A stretch of DNA of 64,000 nt from Primula veris (taxonomy: Eukaryota > Streptophyta > Magnoliopsida > Ericales > Primulaceae), in assembly GCA_963682055.1 (NCBI GenBank), contig OY821746.1:17969992-18033991 (forward strand), given 5' to 3'. A program made the position numbers and the translations under genes. Of this stretch, positions 22,153 to 32,890 are shown in pieces. The notes beneath the pieces were generated by a model, which did no database searches, was not told where the DNA came from, and saw only the letters and a program-made list of their open reading frames with translations. Each line of letters starts with the position of its first letter. The first letter of the stretch is position 1.

Positions 22153-23455
22153 GAGCCATCAACTTAATGATAGGGCTAAAAGTTTGGAAAGTGCTGCATT
22201 TATGTGGACAATATTAAAATGTGACCATATTGTCGATGCATCAACCATAACCATTTATATTTATGGTCCGTCTTATGGTTGGATAAGTCCACAATAACTC
22301 CTTCAATTCTTTACAAGAATTCTACGAGTTCATTTCGTGATCTTTACACATACTAGTCTTTCAAAGTGAGCATTAGCGGCATTAATTTCGGATTAATCAC
22401 GAAATATATTCTCAGAGAGAATCCAAATGCGATGCGATTATAAATCAATCATCGTCTTTTGACCCGGGAATATCTCATCCGGTCAATGCCACAATATCAA
22501 AATGCTCTTATCAATCGACGACATGCGAATGATAGTATAGACAATCATGTCTTAGCATCTAAATCATTTATCATTCGACGACAGGCGAAATGATAAGGTA
22601 ACTTTAAATGCTTTAAAGAATGTGGTAGCAACCACTTGAAAGACATTTCAACTCCTCTAAAATACGCTTTTGGTCATATTGAATGGAGGTTATGTAAAGA
22701 AATTTTAATTCTTTCATGAGCTATTACCAGGTAACACTGGTTTTCTCGAATATTTTATAACTCAACAAGGTACGACAGGACCTATAGGAGTATAATGCCT
22801 CATATTTGACAAATCAATTTGGCTTTACCAAAAATTTCGATTTTGGAACGACAGGTCCAGAATCGTTGTCACTGAGTACTCTTTTAGGCAAGTAGTTGGT
22901 GAAATTATGTGGTACACTGTTACCCACTATTTTAAAAAAAAAATCAACTACCCCACAAGTATTACCTAAAATTTCATAATTTAAAGTTTGGTCACATTTG
23001 TCAAAGGAATTTGCTCAAAAACACTTTAAATTATTTCGAGAAATTTCGTAAACAGGCAAACCATAATCCAAAAGTATGTCCAAATGGAAAAATCATAATC
23101 CAAAAGGAAAAATATAATCCAGATGAGCGAAAAAATGGCTCAATGATTTATCAAAATCAATAAAGAAAGGTACCAAACTTATTTGAGCCACAAAACCGGG
23201 GGTCTCAAGAGTTTCCTTTCATTTAGCTTTAACCACATTAGCATCGGTTTTTTTTACCTTTATAATAGTTTTGAACTATTTAAGGAGTAACCGTGCATGA
23301 CCTTTGTCTTTATAGCATAGAGTTGCCTCTTTGAGCATTATCTCTTGCTTTGTGACAACGGGCCATATTGTTCCTTTCAATTACTGTCTTGGAGCCACAG
23401 GTTTTCGATTTTGACGATTGTCTAAAATCTCTCTTGGCTAAGCGATTCATCGGGA

Positions 23456-23749
23456 TCACGACAGTTCGAGACAAATAGCACTTGTCTCGGTTCTCGATTC
23501 GTGGAAAAAAAATTGTACACGAAGAGCATTAATATCAGGCAACCAATTCGCCATTGACCCAATAGGATTAAAACTACTCACCGGGGTAATTTTCTTATCC
23601 AATAGAATATGGGCGATAAAGGAACATGGTGAATATAAATTCACGATACAGCTTATGGAATACAATTTCCAAGCTAGTATTTTGGTGAAGGATTGCTCCA
23701 ATATGTCAATTTCAGACATTTGTTCACCATAGACGTCATCACGTCTCAA
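23456..23749 (-). pseudogene. Copia gag remnant (element A)
   Basis: The frame has MSEIDILEQSFTKILA, then FNPIGSMANWLPDINALRV. This fits the 'SE.D.LE.TF.TF......RP.GS...PE.NA' pattern of the copia UBN2-type gag. It ends before any zinc knuckle is recognisable. The plus-strand relative lies at 49410-49736. Confidence 0.6.
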
Positions 23750-25206
23750 ATGTGGCGGCGGAATAAAATCAACGCCTTAGTATTCATCTCGAGGGTAACA
23801 ACAAACTCGTGTTTTACTCATCAAAGATGCATCCAAAAAAAATTTTGGGCATCACATTTTCACACATCAGGGTGAGTAACATGTGATGACCGATTAAAAT
23901 CAACGTTTAAACAGTCATTTCGCAAGTATGTTTTACGATTTTTTCTCATCATAGATGGCATCCAACATGTGTTGGGAGTTCTGGATTATTTATCATATAA
24001 AACGACTGGTTTATATGTTTATGGTTTGCACAAGCATAAACTTTATTTCGAAACGACAGGTTCGAAAACATTAGTTTTGCTTCTCATGTGAATCGGTTCT
24101 CATTGATCGAACGACGGGTCGATACTGAAACACCAATTCGGCGAAACATACATCACTATATAAACACACTCGGGGAAATTATTATTTAGTCAACCCCTTT
24201 CGGTAGCTCTATTTGAAAAACGACCAGGAAAGACGGTGAGGGTGGAGGGCACGAATGCCACTTAAAACCCGACCTCATTAGGATATCGACTTCCGCCTAT
24301 ATCTTTCCTAGACATCGTATCCAAATAGGTGAGCCTATTTAGGGAAGGTTCATAATTTTTCCAACTTAAATGTGAATATATATGATTTCGCAATTCTACC
24401 ATTCATGGCAATAAATAACAGGTATATCTTTTCTAGATAACCACATATATACAAGGCAGTATAAAATATATTCATGATATATATCTAATCATGCAGTAGA
24501 TTTGGTGATAAACTAAATCAATTCAGGATTATCAATCACACAAATTATATCATACCAAATCAAATCAAATCAAATCAATTAACTGCCATATGGTATATTT
24601 ATATCTATGGTAATATCAAAAGATATGTTGATTATACTAATAAGATATCAATTAATTATCTACGGTTTATTGCCATATAAGTAATTCTATACATGGCAGT
24701 TCTAACATGCAAGCAAGCAATATATTTTTAATTACCAATCAATTCTATATATGGTAAAAAAATATTTTAACATGCAAAAGGTTAAATTTACATGGAAACA
24801 TATCAATTTATTCAATTAACATGCAATTTTTATTCGCTTGCCTTTTAATAAAAAAAATTTATATGCATGTGTGTGTATATTTACCAAATATTGTATCTTT
24901 ATCAACCATATGTACTGTTTTCGTATAAGCATTATACTACAGGACCATGCGTGTAATTTCAGCAAACTATATATCTATTTACAGCATTATTACATATACA
25001 GTCCAGAATTTCAGACAAGTTTCAGTTTAATCCTTGAGTAATTTACAGAATAGTTTACAGCTTTCAGAGAATTACAAATCAGTACATACGTTTCAGTTTT
25101 TTTTTGCAGATTTAATCCGACAGATTAATACATGAGGTCAATACATAAATTATGTACTTAACATGGTTGGTTAAGCAATTCAATTTATATCAACCAGCAG
25201 CATATA

Positions 25207-25375
25207 TTAAAAAAAATTCAATTCAATTCAGTATGATCACAGTACTATGCAATTCAATTCAATTCAATTCAGTATGATCACAGTACTATTCAATTCAGCA
25301 TGATCACAGTACTATGCAATTTAATTCAATTCAATTCAGTATGTTCACAGTACTATTCAATTCAGCATATATTAT
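25207..25375. repeat. Short tandem repeats in the copia A leader
   Basis: Repeats of 'attcaattcagtatgatcacagtactat' type, at least four degenerate copies, lie near the 5' end of the element between the primer site and gag. Confidence 0.7.
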
Positions 25376-25594
25376 CAACCATGCAATCCGTGCAGAGTAA
25401 GATACAAACGTACAGTACAACTATTACTCGAATTTTAATACTTGTACAGTTAAAAAAAATTATATCCGGTACCTTACGCACGGTATGTTGGTGAAGGTCG
25501 ATATAGCAAAATCCTTTAAAAAAATCCGGATAAACCTCAAGGTTTATTGAATCTATAATCCGTACTTCGATCTCCGGGAGCAGTGCTGATAACG

Positions 25595-25798
25595 TGTTGT
25601 AATACACTATTAACTACGTATATCGGGAGACAGAGGTAGAGAGAGGGGAGAACAGTATGATCTTTATTAATGAAGGAATATCTGAAATGAATGTCAAATA
25701 TAAGACCCCTAGCCCTCTTTATATAGATAGAGGGTTAGAGTTACAAGCCCATCTGGGCCCATTAAGTAAAAGCCCAAGAGTCCAATAATCTTACAACA
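25595..25798 (-). repeat. 5' LTR of copia A
   Basis: A 204-bp terminal repeat, nearly identical to 18781-18984, with the primer-binding site adjoining at 25583-25594. Confidence 0.9.
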
Positions 25799-25803
25799 CT
25801 TTT

Positions 25804-26726
25804 CTCGTTTTTTTTTTAATTAAGTAAATGTTGTTTGATAAACACTGTAAAAGTATACTTTTCACTAAAAATATTGTTTGATAAAATCAGTTTACTTTTA
25901 CTTTTTAAGTAAAAATGAATGAGTTTATTTCGATTAATAGAATAAAACAAAATAATTAATTAGAAAAAAACATTTCATTCAAAAGATTAAAACATTTTGT
26001 TCTTTTGACTTCTTCTTTGTCCAACAAACTGAGTGCTCCTTTTACTCATCTTCCTCTCTTCTTCCAAAACTCAATGTAATGTAATATAAAAACTTGAAAT
26101 TATTGAACCATGAATGAGAATAAAAAAATAGTGTACATATTTACTCAGTGAAATCTACCTCTTTATATACGCAATGAAAGGCAATACTTTGAAAAGTATC
26201 ATAAAGTTTACTTTTGATAAGTAGCCTCGGATGCGTTTTACTTTTATAAAAAGTAAGATTTTTTAATCACCCCAAACAGCATTTTTATTTTTTATAAGTA
26301 AAAGTAAAATTAAGTAAAAAGCAAGGTCAACCAAACAAGACATCATCCCTCAACTTCTGTCTCTACTGCATTTCTAATTTTTACGGATTATTTTAGGTTT
26401 ATTTTACCAAACTATTCCCTGTTAACAAATTATAAACCGACCTACAATATTTAACAATTTTCATACTGTTGGTCCTAGTGAAGTTATACCTAAAGGGAGT
26501 GAATATTTTTATAAACTTTTGCGAAAAAACTCCGATATATATTGTTTTGAAAACGTCTACTCTAAACTTAGTACAAGAACTTAAATAAAATTACTTGAAC
26601 GATAACTAGATCAATACAAGTTATTGACTTAAAAATCAAATCAAGAGTGAATCGATCTAAACGTGTGATTCGATTTTTTTATCTATTTTATTAGAATAAA
26701 CCAAATTGTATGTTCACATGGGTCAT
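25804..26726. other. AT-rich repeat remnant, no gene
   Basis: Segments such as 'taaaagtatacttttcac' and 'aagtaaaagtaaaatt' occur in both orientations between 25810 and 26345, ending near 'ggtcaaccaaacaag'. This suggests a degenerate MITE into whose left side copia A inserted. Nothing coding is seen. Confidence 0.35.
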
Positions 26727-27229
26727 TGACTGCCCCTCGAGCGTGTTTTTTCACCTCGCAAGGGTCTCGCAGGAGCACGAGTCCAGTTGCAGTAAATAAT
26801 GGGTAAAATACACAAGTTATCGATCCAGGTTCGAATTTAGTTTAGGATTAATTTATATTTTTGAGAGATTTAAATATAACTAAGGGCTTAGATCTACGTA
26901 GCTAGAATCGTCAGTAGACAAATATGGGACGTTTGGCGAATCGTTCTCTCCCTACTAATAATTATTAACCATTTTTTAATGAAAAGTCTTAAAGACTACG
27001 ACGTTTCCAATTTTAGGGTTGTCTACCCTAAGCATGCAACTACGCATAAAGTTGTGTTGAATTTAATAAACAAGTAGGGAAGGTTGATCATGTTGGTTTT
27101 GATACTATTTCGAATACAATAAATGAAAGGACAATAAAATAAAGAAGACAGGAACGCAATGGAAATAAACAATTTTATTTCTCACAATTGGAATATGAAT
27201 TACAATTCCTGACTCAACAAATAAATAAA

Positions 27230-27520
27230 ACTGCTGGACTGTAATAAAGAAACTGCCGGACTGTTATAAAGAAACTGCCGGACTGGTTTAACAAAGAAAC
27301 TGCCGGACTAGTTTTACAGAAACTGCCGGACTGGTTTTACAGAAACTGCCGGACTGGTTTTAACAAACTGCCGGGCTGGTTTTAAACAAACTGCCGGACT
27401 GGTTTTAACAAACTGCCGGACTGGTTTTAAACAAAACTGCTGGACTGATTTTAAACAAATAAAAAACTGCCGGACTGGTTTTAAGCAAATAAAAAACTGC
27501 CGGACTGTTTTTTTTGTAAA
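27230..27520. repeat. Minisatellite of GCCGGACTGG units
   Basis: About 12 copies of a 22-26 bp unit, 'aactgccggactggtttta' with variable A/T spacers, lie inside the inner solo LTR. The paralogous LTR has only a few degenerate copies (47290-47430), so the array expanded here. Confidence 0.9.
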
Positions 27521-28194
27521 TACTGGAAATTATAGAACTGAAAAGTAAATACCAGAATCGAAAGACTGAAAGTAAACAGTACTGAAATGTAAATACAGAA
27601 AAGAAACAGTACAGAAAAGTAAATTATAGAAATGAAACGGACAGAAAGTAAATGACTGAAAAATAAATAACAGAAAGTAAAAGAAGAGGCAACTGCTGAG
27701 CAGTTTCCCTTAAACAATATTTCCCGAACCACCTTTAAAGGTTTCTGGTTTCGGGACTTTGTTCCCAAGGTACAACTTCTATCTCAGAGTGGCTCGTATG
27801 GAAACGTTCCCAAGGTACAACTTCTATCTCAGAGTGGCTCGTATGAAAACCGGCACCGAACCACAGGTCGAGCTGTTGGTGGTGCGGTTCTCTCTCTCTA
27901 TATGATGCTTATGCTGTGAGTTGTGTGTTTGAAGGTGTCTTCAAATGAGAGGGGGAGGGCTGCCTTTTATAGGCTCTACTGAAACCGCAGCCATAAATAT
28001 AGGTCATCAATTCTGGGAGTTACACCCCCAGAATCCGCTCACTTTAATTCTGAAACCGCAGCAATCAATTCCATTTATTGCTGGCGTTTCTCTTGCTGGA
28101 AACTCTAGGGACTGCTTTTGTAATTTATAAAAAACTCCCTATTCGGGTTTGGACCCAAGACCCAAGACCCGAGACCCGAGACATTCCCCAAATC

Positions 28195-28330
28195 CCAAAG
28201 CCCAAGCCCAAGCCCAAGCCCACAACCACGCCCACGCCCGTGCCCGTGCCCGTGCCCGAGCCCGAGCCCGTGCCCGAGCCCGAGCCCGAGCCCGAGACCC
28301 GAGACACGAGACACGAGACACGAGCGAGCG
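28195..28330. repeat. C-rich hexamer array (G-rich on minus strand)
   Basis: Tandem cccaag, cccgtg and cccgag hexamers run for about 130 bp, giving long minus-strand GGG runs three bases apart. It lies upstream of the TATA-like box of the inner solo LTR. It yields overlapping spurious frames (Pro/Lys, Arg/Ala, Gly/Leu dipeptides) that are not genes. Confidence 0.95.
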
Positions 28331-29625
28331 CGCGTGTGTGGTACACACTAATACTCTTAGGTGTATGTGGACATGTTAATTTAATAACTACATGGGTTGG
28401 TATGGTATATATATCGTAAGATTAACTCTTAATCTTCCAATATGGGATTATTCTAAATGGTTTTCTCATTAACCATTTCGTTTTCCAGATTTTCCAGATT
28501 TGAGCTTCCGAGGTACCAACTTTGAAGCCACTTTGTATTCACACCCATTCTCCGAATAGGTCATGTGATATACCGTTACGAAGCTCGTCACACGGGCTAC
28601 TCAACCACGTTGAATACGGTATAAACAACTCAGCGCTGTTACACGAAATAATGACTCGAAGTTGGTCCAGTGACCATTCGGAAACACCCATGTTTTCATA
28701 TGCTTTTCCAACAGATCAAGCCTAACATACAACTACAAGATTATTTAATTCGTATAGGTTTAGCTTTTTATCTTTTTTTACTAAGATAGATAAGTTATCA
28801 GCCTATGAACAATTATCTAGTAACTTAGAGAATTTATTAACGTTGTTAATAGTAATCAACGGATTTGAAAATGCATAAAACAAAGTAAAGATGCAGAACG
28901 ACAATAAAACAGTAAAGAAAACCTTAATATAAATTGTCGGAATTTCTGGGGCGTACTCTCTCTCTTTCCCTCTCTATTTCGAAATTATGTTTCTGAATAA
29001 TGAGCACGTGCTGCTCTGGCCGAAATATATAGGAAAAGGTAAAAATAAACCTTAAAATCTGATTTTTAATCAAATAACCCATGGGCCTGACCGATAAGTG
29101 TGACCGGTCAGGCTTGACTGGTAAGTATAACCGATTAGGTCTGCTTTTAGAACGTTCTTTGGGCTGAGTTTCTCTTGGCTTGTTGGGCTTCACTTAGTCC
29201 GTTTTGACTTTAGTGTGGGTTGATTTCTGACCATTTATCTTCTGGTTTCTTCCTTTTGGTCCTCCTTTGGGTCTTCTTTCGTCTTTGTCTCGTTTTTGTT
29301 CTAATTCCATGCGTTTTTCTGCAAAAATGTACAAATAAACCGGAAAAAATGGAGAGTTCGCTAAATATTGCTCAAACAAGCTGTAATAGTAACAAAACCA
29401 TGCTAATAAACATCATTTTAACCCATAAAAACTAACATTTCGCGGTCTAATCAGTCATGCTCCCATGTTAGCAGATCCGGCTAAAGTCCGATACGATCAA
29501 AAGAAATACACAACTTACAGTCACATCAAACGATGATATAGGCCTTTCACTATTTTAGAGGCAAAAATTCAACTAATACTTTGGTTTCACTTTAGCAAGT
29601 TTAACTGAAATTTAAGCCAACTAAC

Positions 29626-29680
29626 AGTGCCGTCTCCAGCATTTTGGAGTCCCATATCGAACAAATAAAATAGGCCTTAA
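29626..29680. mobile_element. hAT-like terminal fragment
   Basis: The segment starting 'cagtgccgtctccagc' and continuing 'ttttggagtcccatatcg' resembles the terminal sequence of a common plant hAT family. No matching opposite end was found nearby. Confidence 0.3.
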
Positions 29681-30009
29681 ATAATAACACTAATGTAAAC
29701 AATATATGATATTCATAGATATATAATCACAATAAAAAGTAATAATCAAAGGATAACAATTGTGAAACAACAAACACACACTAAAATAAGCAAACTAATG
29801 ATAATAATATCACAAGAAAACTTAGCTTACGCAAGCCGAATTGGTGTTGAATAATGTTGATTGAAACTTGATAAAATTGTATATAAAAAGTGAGGAAAAT
29901 GGAATTGAATAGAATTTTCCGAGAGATGGCCTCTCTATGCTTTCGCGTCATCTAAAAGCTGCTGAAAAGTGATAAAAAAAATGTAGGTTTACAATCAGGG
30001 AAATAGTAT

Positions 30010-30384
30010 ATATATTTATTCAAAAACTAACAAACTTTATCTTATTCAAAATTTAAAATAACCTGACCGGTCAGGTCAGGCTTCTAGAAGCTTCTTTTAT
30101 CTATCTTGATTTGATTCCGTTTTGCAACTTTCTTTGGGTTATTTTGGGGTCCTTTGTCTTATGAAATCTTCTCTTTTAGTCATTCCTTTTGTTTTCTTGC
30201 GTCCTTTTCTTGTTTTTTTTTACTAAATCCATGCTTTTTCCTATAAAAATACAAACAATTGCAAGTAAGCTCGAAAAACACAAAAAAAACACAAAACATG
30301 GCTTAAACAAGTTTAAATGTCAACAAAATTATGCTAATTCATATCATATTAACACCCAAAAATGACCATTTCGTAGTCTAATCA
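30010..30384 (-). mobile_element. Truncated gypsy-type LTR
   Basis: On the minus strand it starts TGATTAGACTACG at 30384. It then follows the same order as the other family LTRs, including 'gacctgaccggtcagg' near 30062-30078 and 'aataagataaa', before similarity is lost near 30010. It is a fragment. Confidence 0.55.
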
Positions 30385-30399
30385 ATACATTTTCGTTGG

Positions 30400-31100
30400 T
30401 TACTCATGGAAATGGGGAGAATATTTCAAAATCTATGAATATATGTGTTTTTCTTAGTTATTTAAAACCCCCATTTGTTTTTTTATATATATGAAAAATT
30501 CCAAATATATTTTGAGTTTTTCTTTTTATCTCCTACTTTGGAGAATTTTTACGAGTTTTTAGGTTTTATAAAAGATTTTCTACCACCCTTGCGTTTTATA
30601 TGGTTCTTTAATGTTTGTGTTAGACAGCCGTAAGGATTTTTGGAAGAGTTAATCAGAATTGAGGCCTTGCGGACCTGACCGGTCAACCTGACCAATCAAC
30701 CTACTACAGATTTGGATCAGAGCTGATTTTCTCGAAATTCAGCCGTTCATTCCACCTTATTAACTCACAAAAAGGTGTATCTACTCTATAACTCCGCTTT
30801 TATTAATTTTCTAAATACTTTTCGTATTTAGGCTATCGTGTTGCGTTGTGAATAACTGTGTTAGGATTGCATGAGAAAGAAAATGAAAATGAAAAAAATT
30901 GTTTGATATTAGTTGGGGGAGTCAAGACATGTTTGTATCTTAGAATTTACATTGCCTGACACACTCTCTATAGTAGTTTTTAATTTTTTGAAAGTTCTAT
31001 CAATATGAGTATTAACCTCTTAGCAAATAAAGTTGAAAGTGCAATTAGATACAAACTGAAATGAAGTTTAAAATGAAGTAGAAAAACAGTTATAAACGTT
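30400..31100. other. No recognised gene
   Basis: AT-rich sequence with one 'gacctgaccggtcaacc' motif near 30671 that links it to the gypsy-type family. Probably retrotransposon-derived. Confidence 0.35.
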
Positions 31101-31107
31101 AAACTAA

Positions 31108-32552
31108 GTGCAACTTTATGATTACACATTTAGTTATCAAAAGCTAGAATTAAGTAGGGCACTGTTTAGGACCTTCATACACATGACTATGGGTGAGGGC
31201 ACTATATATGACCTATTTCTAGGAATTCCTACTGTGGGTTACATCAGGGTAGTGAGAGATTCGAGAGTCTCCACTAAATACAGCCAAGTTGCCTATACTA
31301 AGCCGGATACCGAAATGGTCAAGTAGGAGTTTGTGCGACATCGACATTATTGCATTTTTGACAACTTACAGTTGTCCCCAATCTCGACTTCAACACACTT
31401 ATTCGATTGGGAGGAGTTCTACGAGACGCCATTTCTTTTGAGAATTCAACACGGATTTATGGATTTCAGACGATCATTTGATTTTTATCGCATTATGTGG
31501 TTAGTCATTAGTACTTTGTTGATTACACATTGAGGCAAAGCTTCAACAGATATTTTTGAGTTGTACACTGTTTTATTAGGTCATTTCCATAATATCTGTC
31601 ATTTCAAAGGAAAAAATCAAAAGAAAAAAGAAAAGAAAAGAGAATGAGATGAAAAGAAAAGGGAATTATACCCCATCTCCAAAAAAAGTGATATAAAAAA
31701 GAAAAAGAAAAAATCGAAGTGACTTGTAGGCAAGAAATCTTGTTTATTAGGCTAAGTCATTTGTTATTACACTTAGCATTTTCTTTTTATTCTTCTCACA
31801 TTAAGATGAGTTGTATTTACCGAGCATGTTTATAAGCTCAAGTTCATTTCGTTACACGTACTAGATACTCCCAAACAGAGTCGTGATTATTCGAGCATTT
31901 AGACACTTCTATTCTTAGAAAAGTGCATTATTACATTGGATACTTCCATTTCTAGGAAATTTTATTTTCGCTATTTGGAGACGACACCGACACCGAGCAT
32001 ATAAGTTCGAGGCATATTTTCGACATTGACATGATCCACCACTTGGTTGATTCTTCACCGACATAGAAGGGCTGACCATTAGGAGTATACCAAATGTCTA
32101 AGTAGATTTAATACTTGTTTGATTGGTAGTTAGTAGTAATTCGGTTGATCATAAGGGCATGTTCTATTTGACTTTTATACTTTTTTCCCGCCTCTATTTC
32201 TTTCAGTGATTGTATTTTTTTGTGTTGTATGCATTGTTTGTTAATGTTTTGCTCATATAGGGAGAACCTAGGAACTTAGAAACTAATATGTTTGTGGGCG
32301 TCATTGTAGTAAACCCTCACGTGACAAAACTCGTCATTTTACGCTTAAAAGGTTTAACGGCTTGTTGCATATGCAAAATGCAATCGTATTTTCTACGACA
32401 GTGGTTTATCTTTACTATTATCGTATTTAATTTTAAACTAGTTAGTGCACCAAACTCTAAAGGAAAGGGAATTTTTTAAAGACAACTGACAAACTTTTCT
32501 TCTTTATTATTGCTTCCAATGCTCGAGGCGAGCATTGAACTAGTTGGGGGTA
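31108..32552 (+). mobile_element. 3' untranslated region of a gypsy-type element
   Basis: It lies directly upstream of a polypurine tract 'agttggggg' (32542-32550) and an LTR. A purine-rich stretch (31610-31720) and two open frames (31108-31326 and 31333-31533) with no recognised domain are present. A shorter, diverged copy of its last 170 bp lies at 41000-41175. The element's 5' part is not in place, so it is truncated. Confidence 0.5.
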
Positions 32553-32890
32553 TGATTAGACCACGAAATGATCATTTTTTTTTTGTTAATATGATATGAA
32601 TTAGCATAGTTTTGTTGAAATTTAGGCTTGTTTAAGCCATATTTTGTGTCTTACTGCATTTTTCCGGTTTACTTGCAATTGTTTGCATTTTTGTAGGAAA
32701 AATCATGGATTTAACGCAAAAATAAGACAAGGACGTAAGAAAGATCGAATGAGGGACCAAACGAGAATGTTTCAGAAGTAAAATGACCTCAAATTCAACC
32801 CCAATAAGTTATAAAACGGACTCAAGTCAAGATAAGAGCAAAGATTCTAGAAGCTGACTTGACCGGTCAGGTGCCGTTATATTTTAAATT

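Larger units (their letters stand above)
18781..25798 (-). mobile_element. Copia LTR retrotransposon A, degenerate, complete ends
   Basis: Two 204-bp LTRs (18781-18984 and 25595-25798) begin TGTTGTAAT and end TACAACA on the plus strand. They differ at three visible positions. The whole element is flanked by a perfect 5-bp target duplication, CTTTT (18776-18780 and 25799-25803). It reads on the minus strand: a primer site CGTTATCAGCAC (25583-25594) sits inside the right LTR, and a polypurine tract (AAAGGGGGAG) lies next to the left LTR at 18985-18995. Recognisable remains in order are gag (23456-23749), integrase (21901-22152), the IN-RT linker (21322-21507), RT (about 20600-21000) and RNase H (about 19850-20200). 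All are broken by stops and shifts. Confidence 0.9.
27091..28713 (-). mobile_element. Solo LTR (inner), TGTTGG...CCAACA family
   Basis: The plus-strand ends are TGTTGGTTTT (27091) and TTTTCCAACA (28713), flanked by a perfect GATCA duplication (27086-27090 and 28714-28718). It is about 1.62 kb, with no internal region. A related plus-strand copy is at 46209-47598. On the minus strand it has a TATA-like 'cctataaaaggcagc' near 27960-27975, downstream of a G-rich hexamer array. A minisatellite lies toward its 3' end. The size suggests a copia family with large LTRs, but this is inference. Confidence 0.85.
26727..29453 (-). mobile_element. Solo gypsy-type LTR (outer), interrupted
   Basis: On the minus strand it begins TGATTAGACCGCG at 29453 and ends GGGGCAGTCA at 26727. 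A perfect 5-bp target duplication, GTCAT, flanks it (26722-26726 and 29454-29458). There is no internal region. It is interrupted by a second solo LTR (27091-28713). Without that insertion it is about 1.1 kb, the same as the related plus-strand LTR at 32553-35264 without its own insertion. The palindromic 'gaccggtcagg'-type motif at 29090-29115 is shared by the family. Confidence 0.8.

Noticed and set aside
28105..28419. Several overlapping frames rich in Pro/Lys, Gly/Leu, Arg/Ala and Pro/Glu
   Set aside because: They are translations of the CCCNNN hexamer array inside a solo LTR; all frames of such a repeat stay open.
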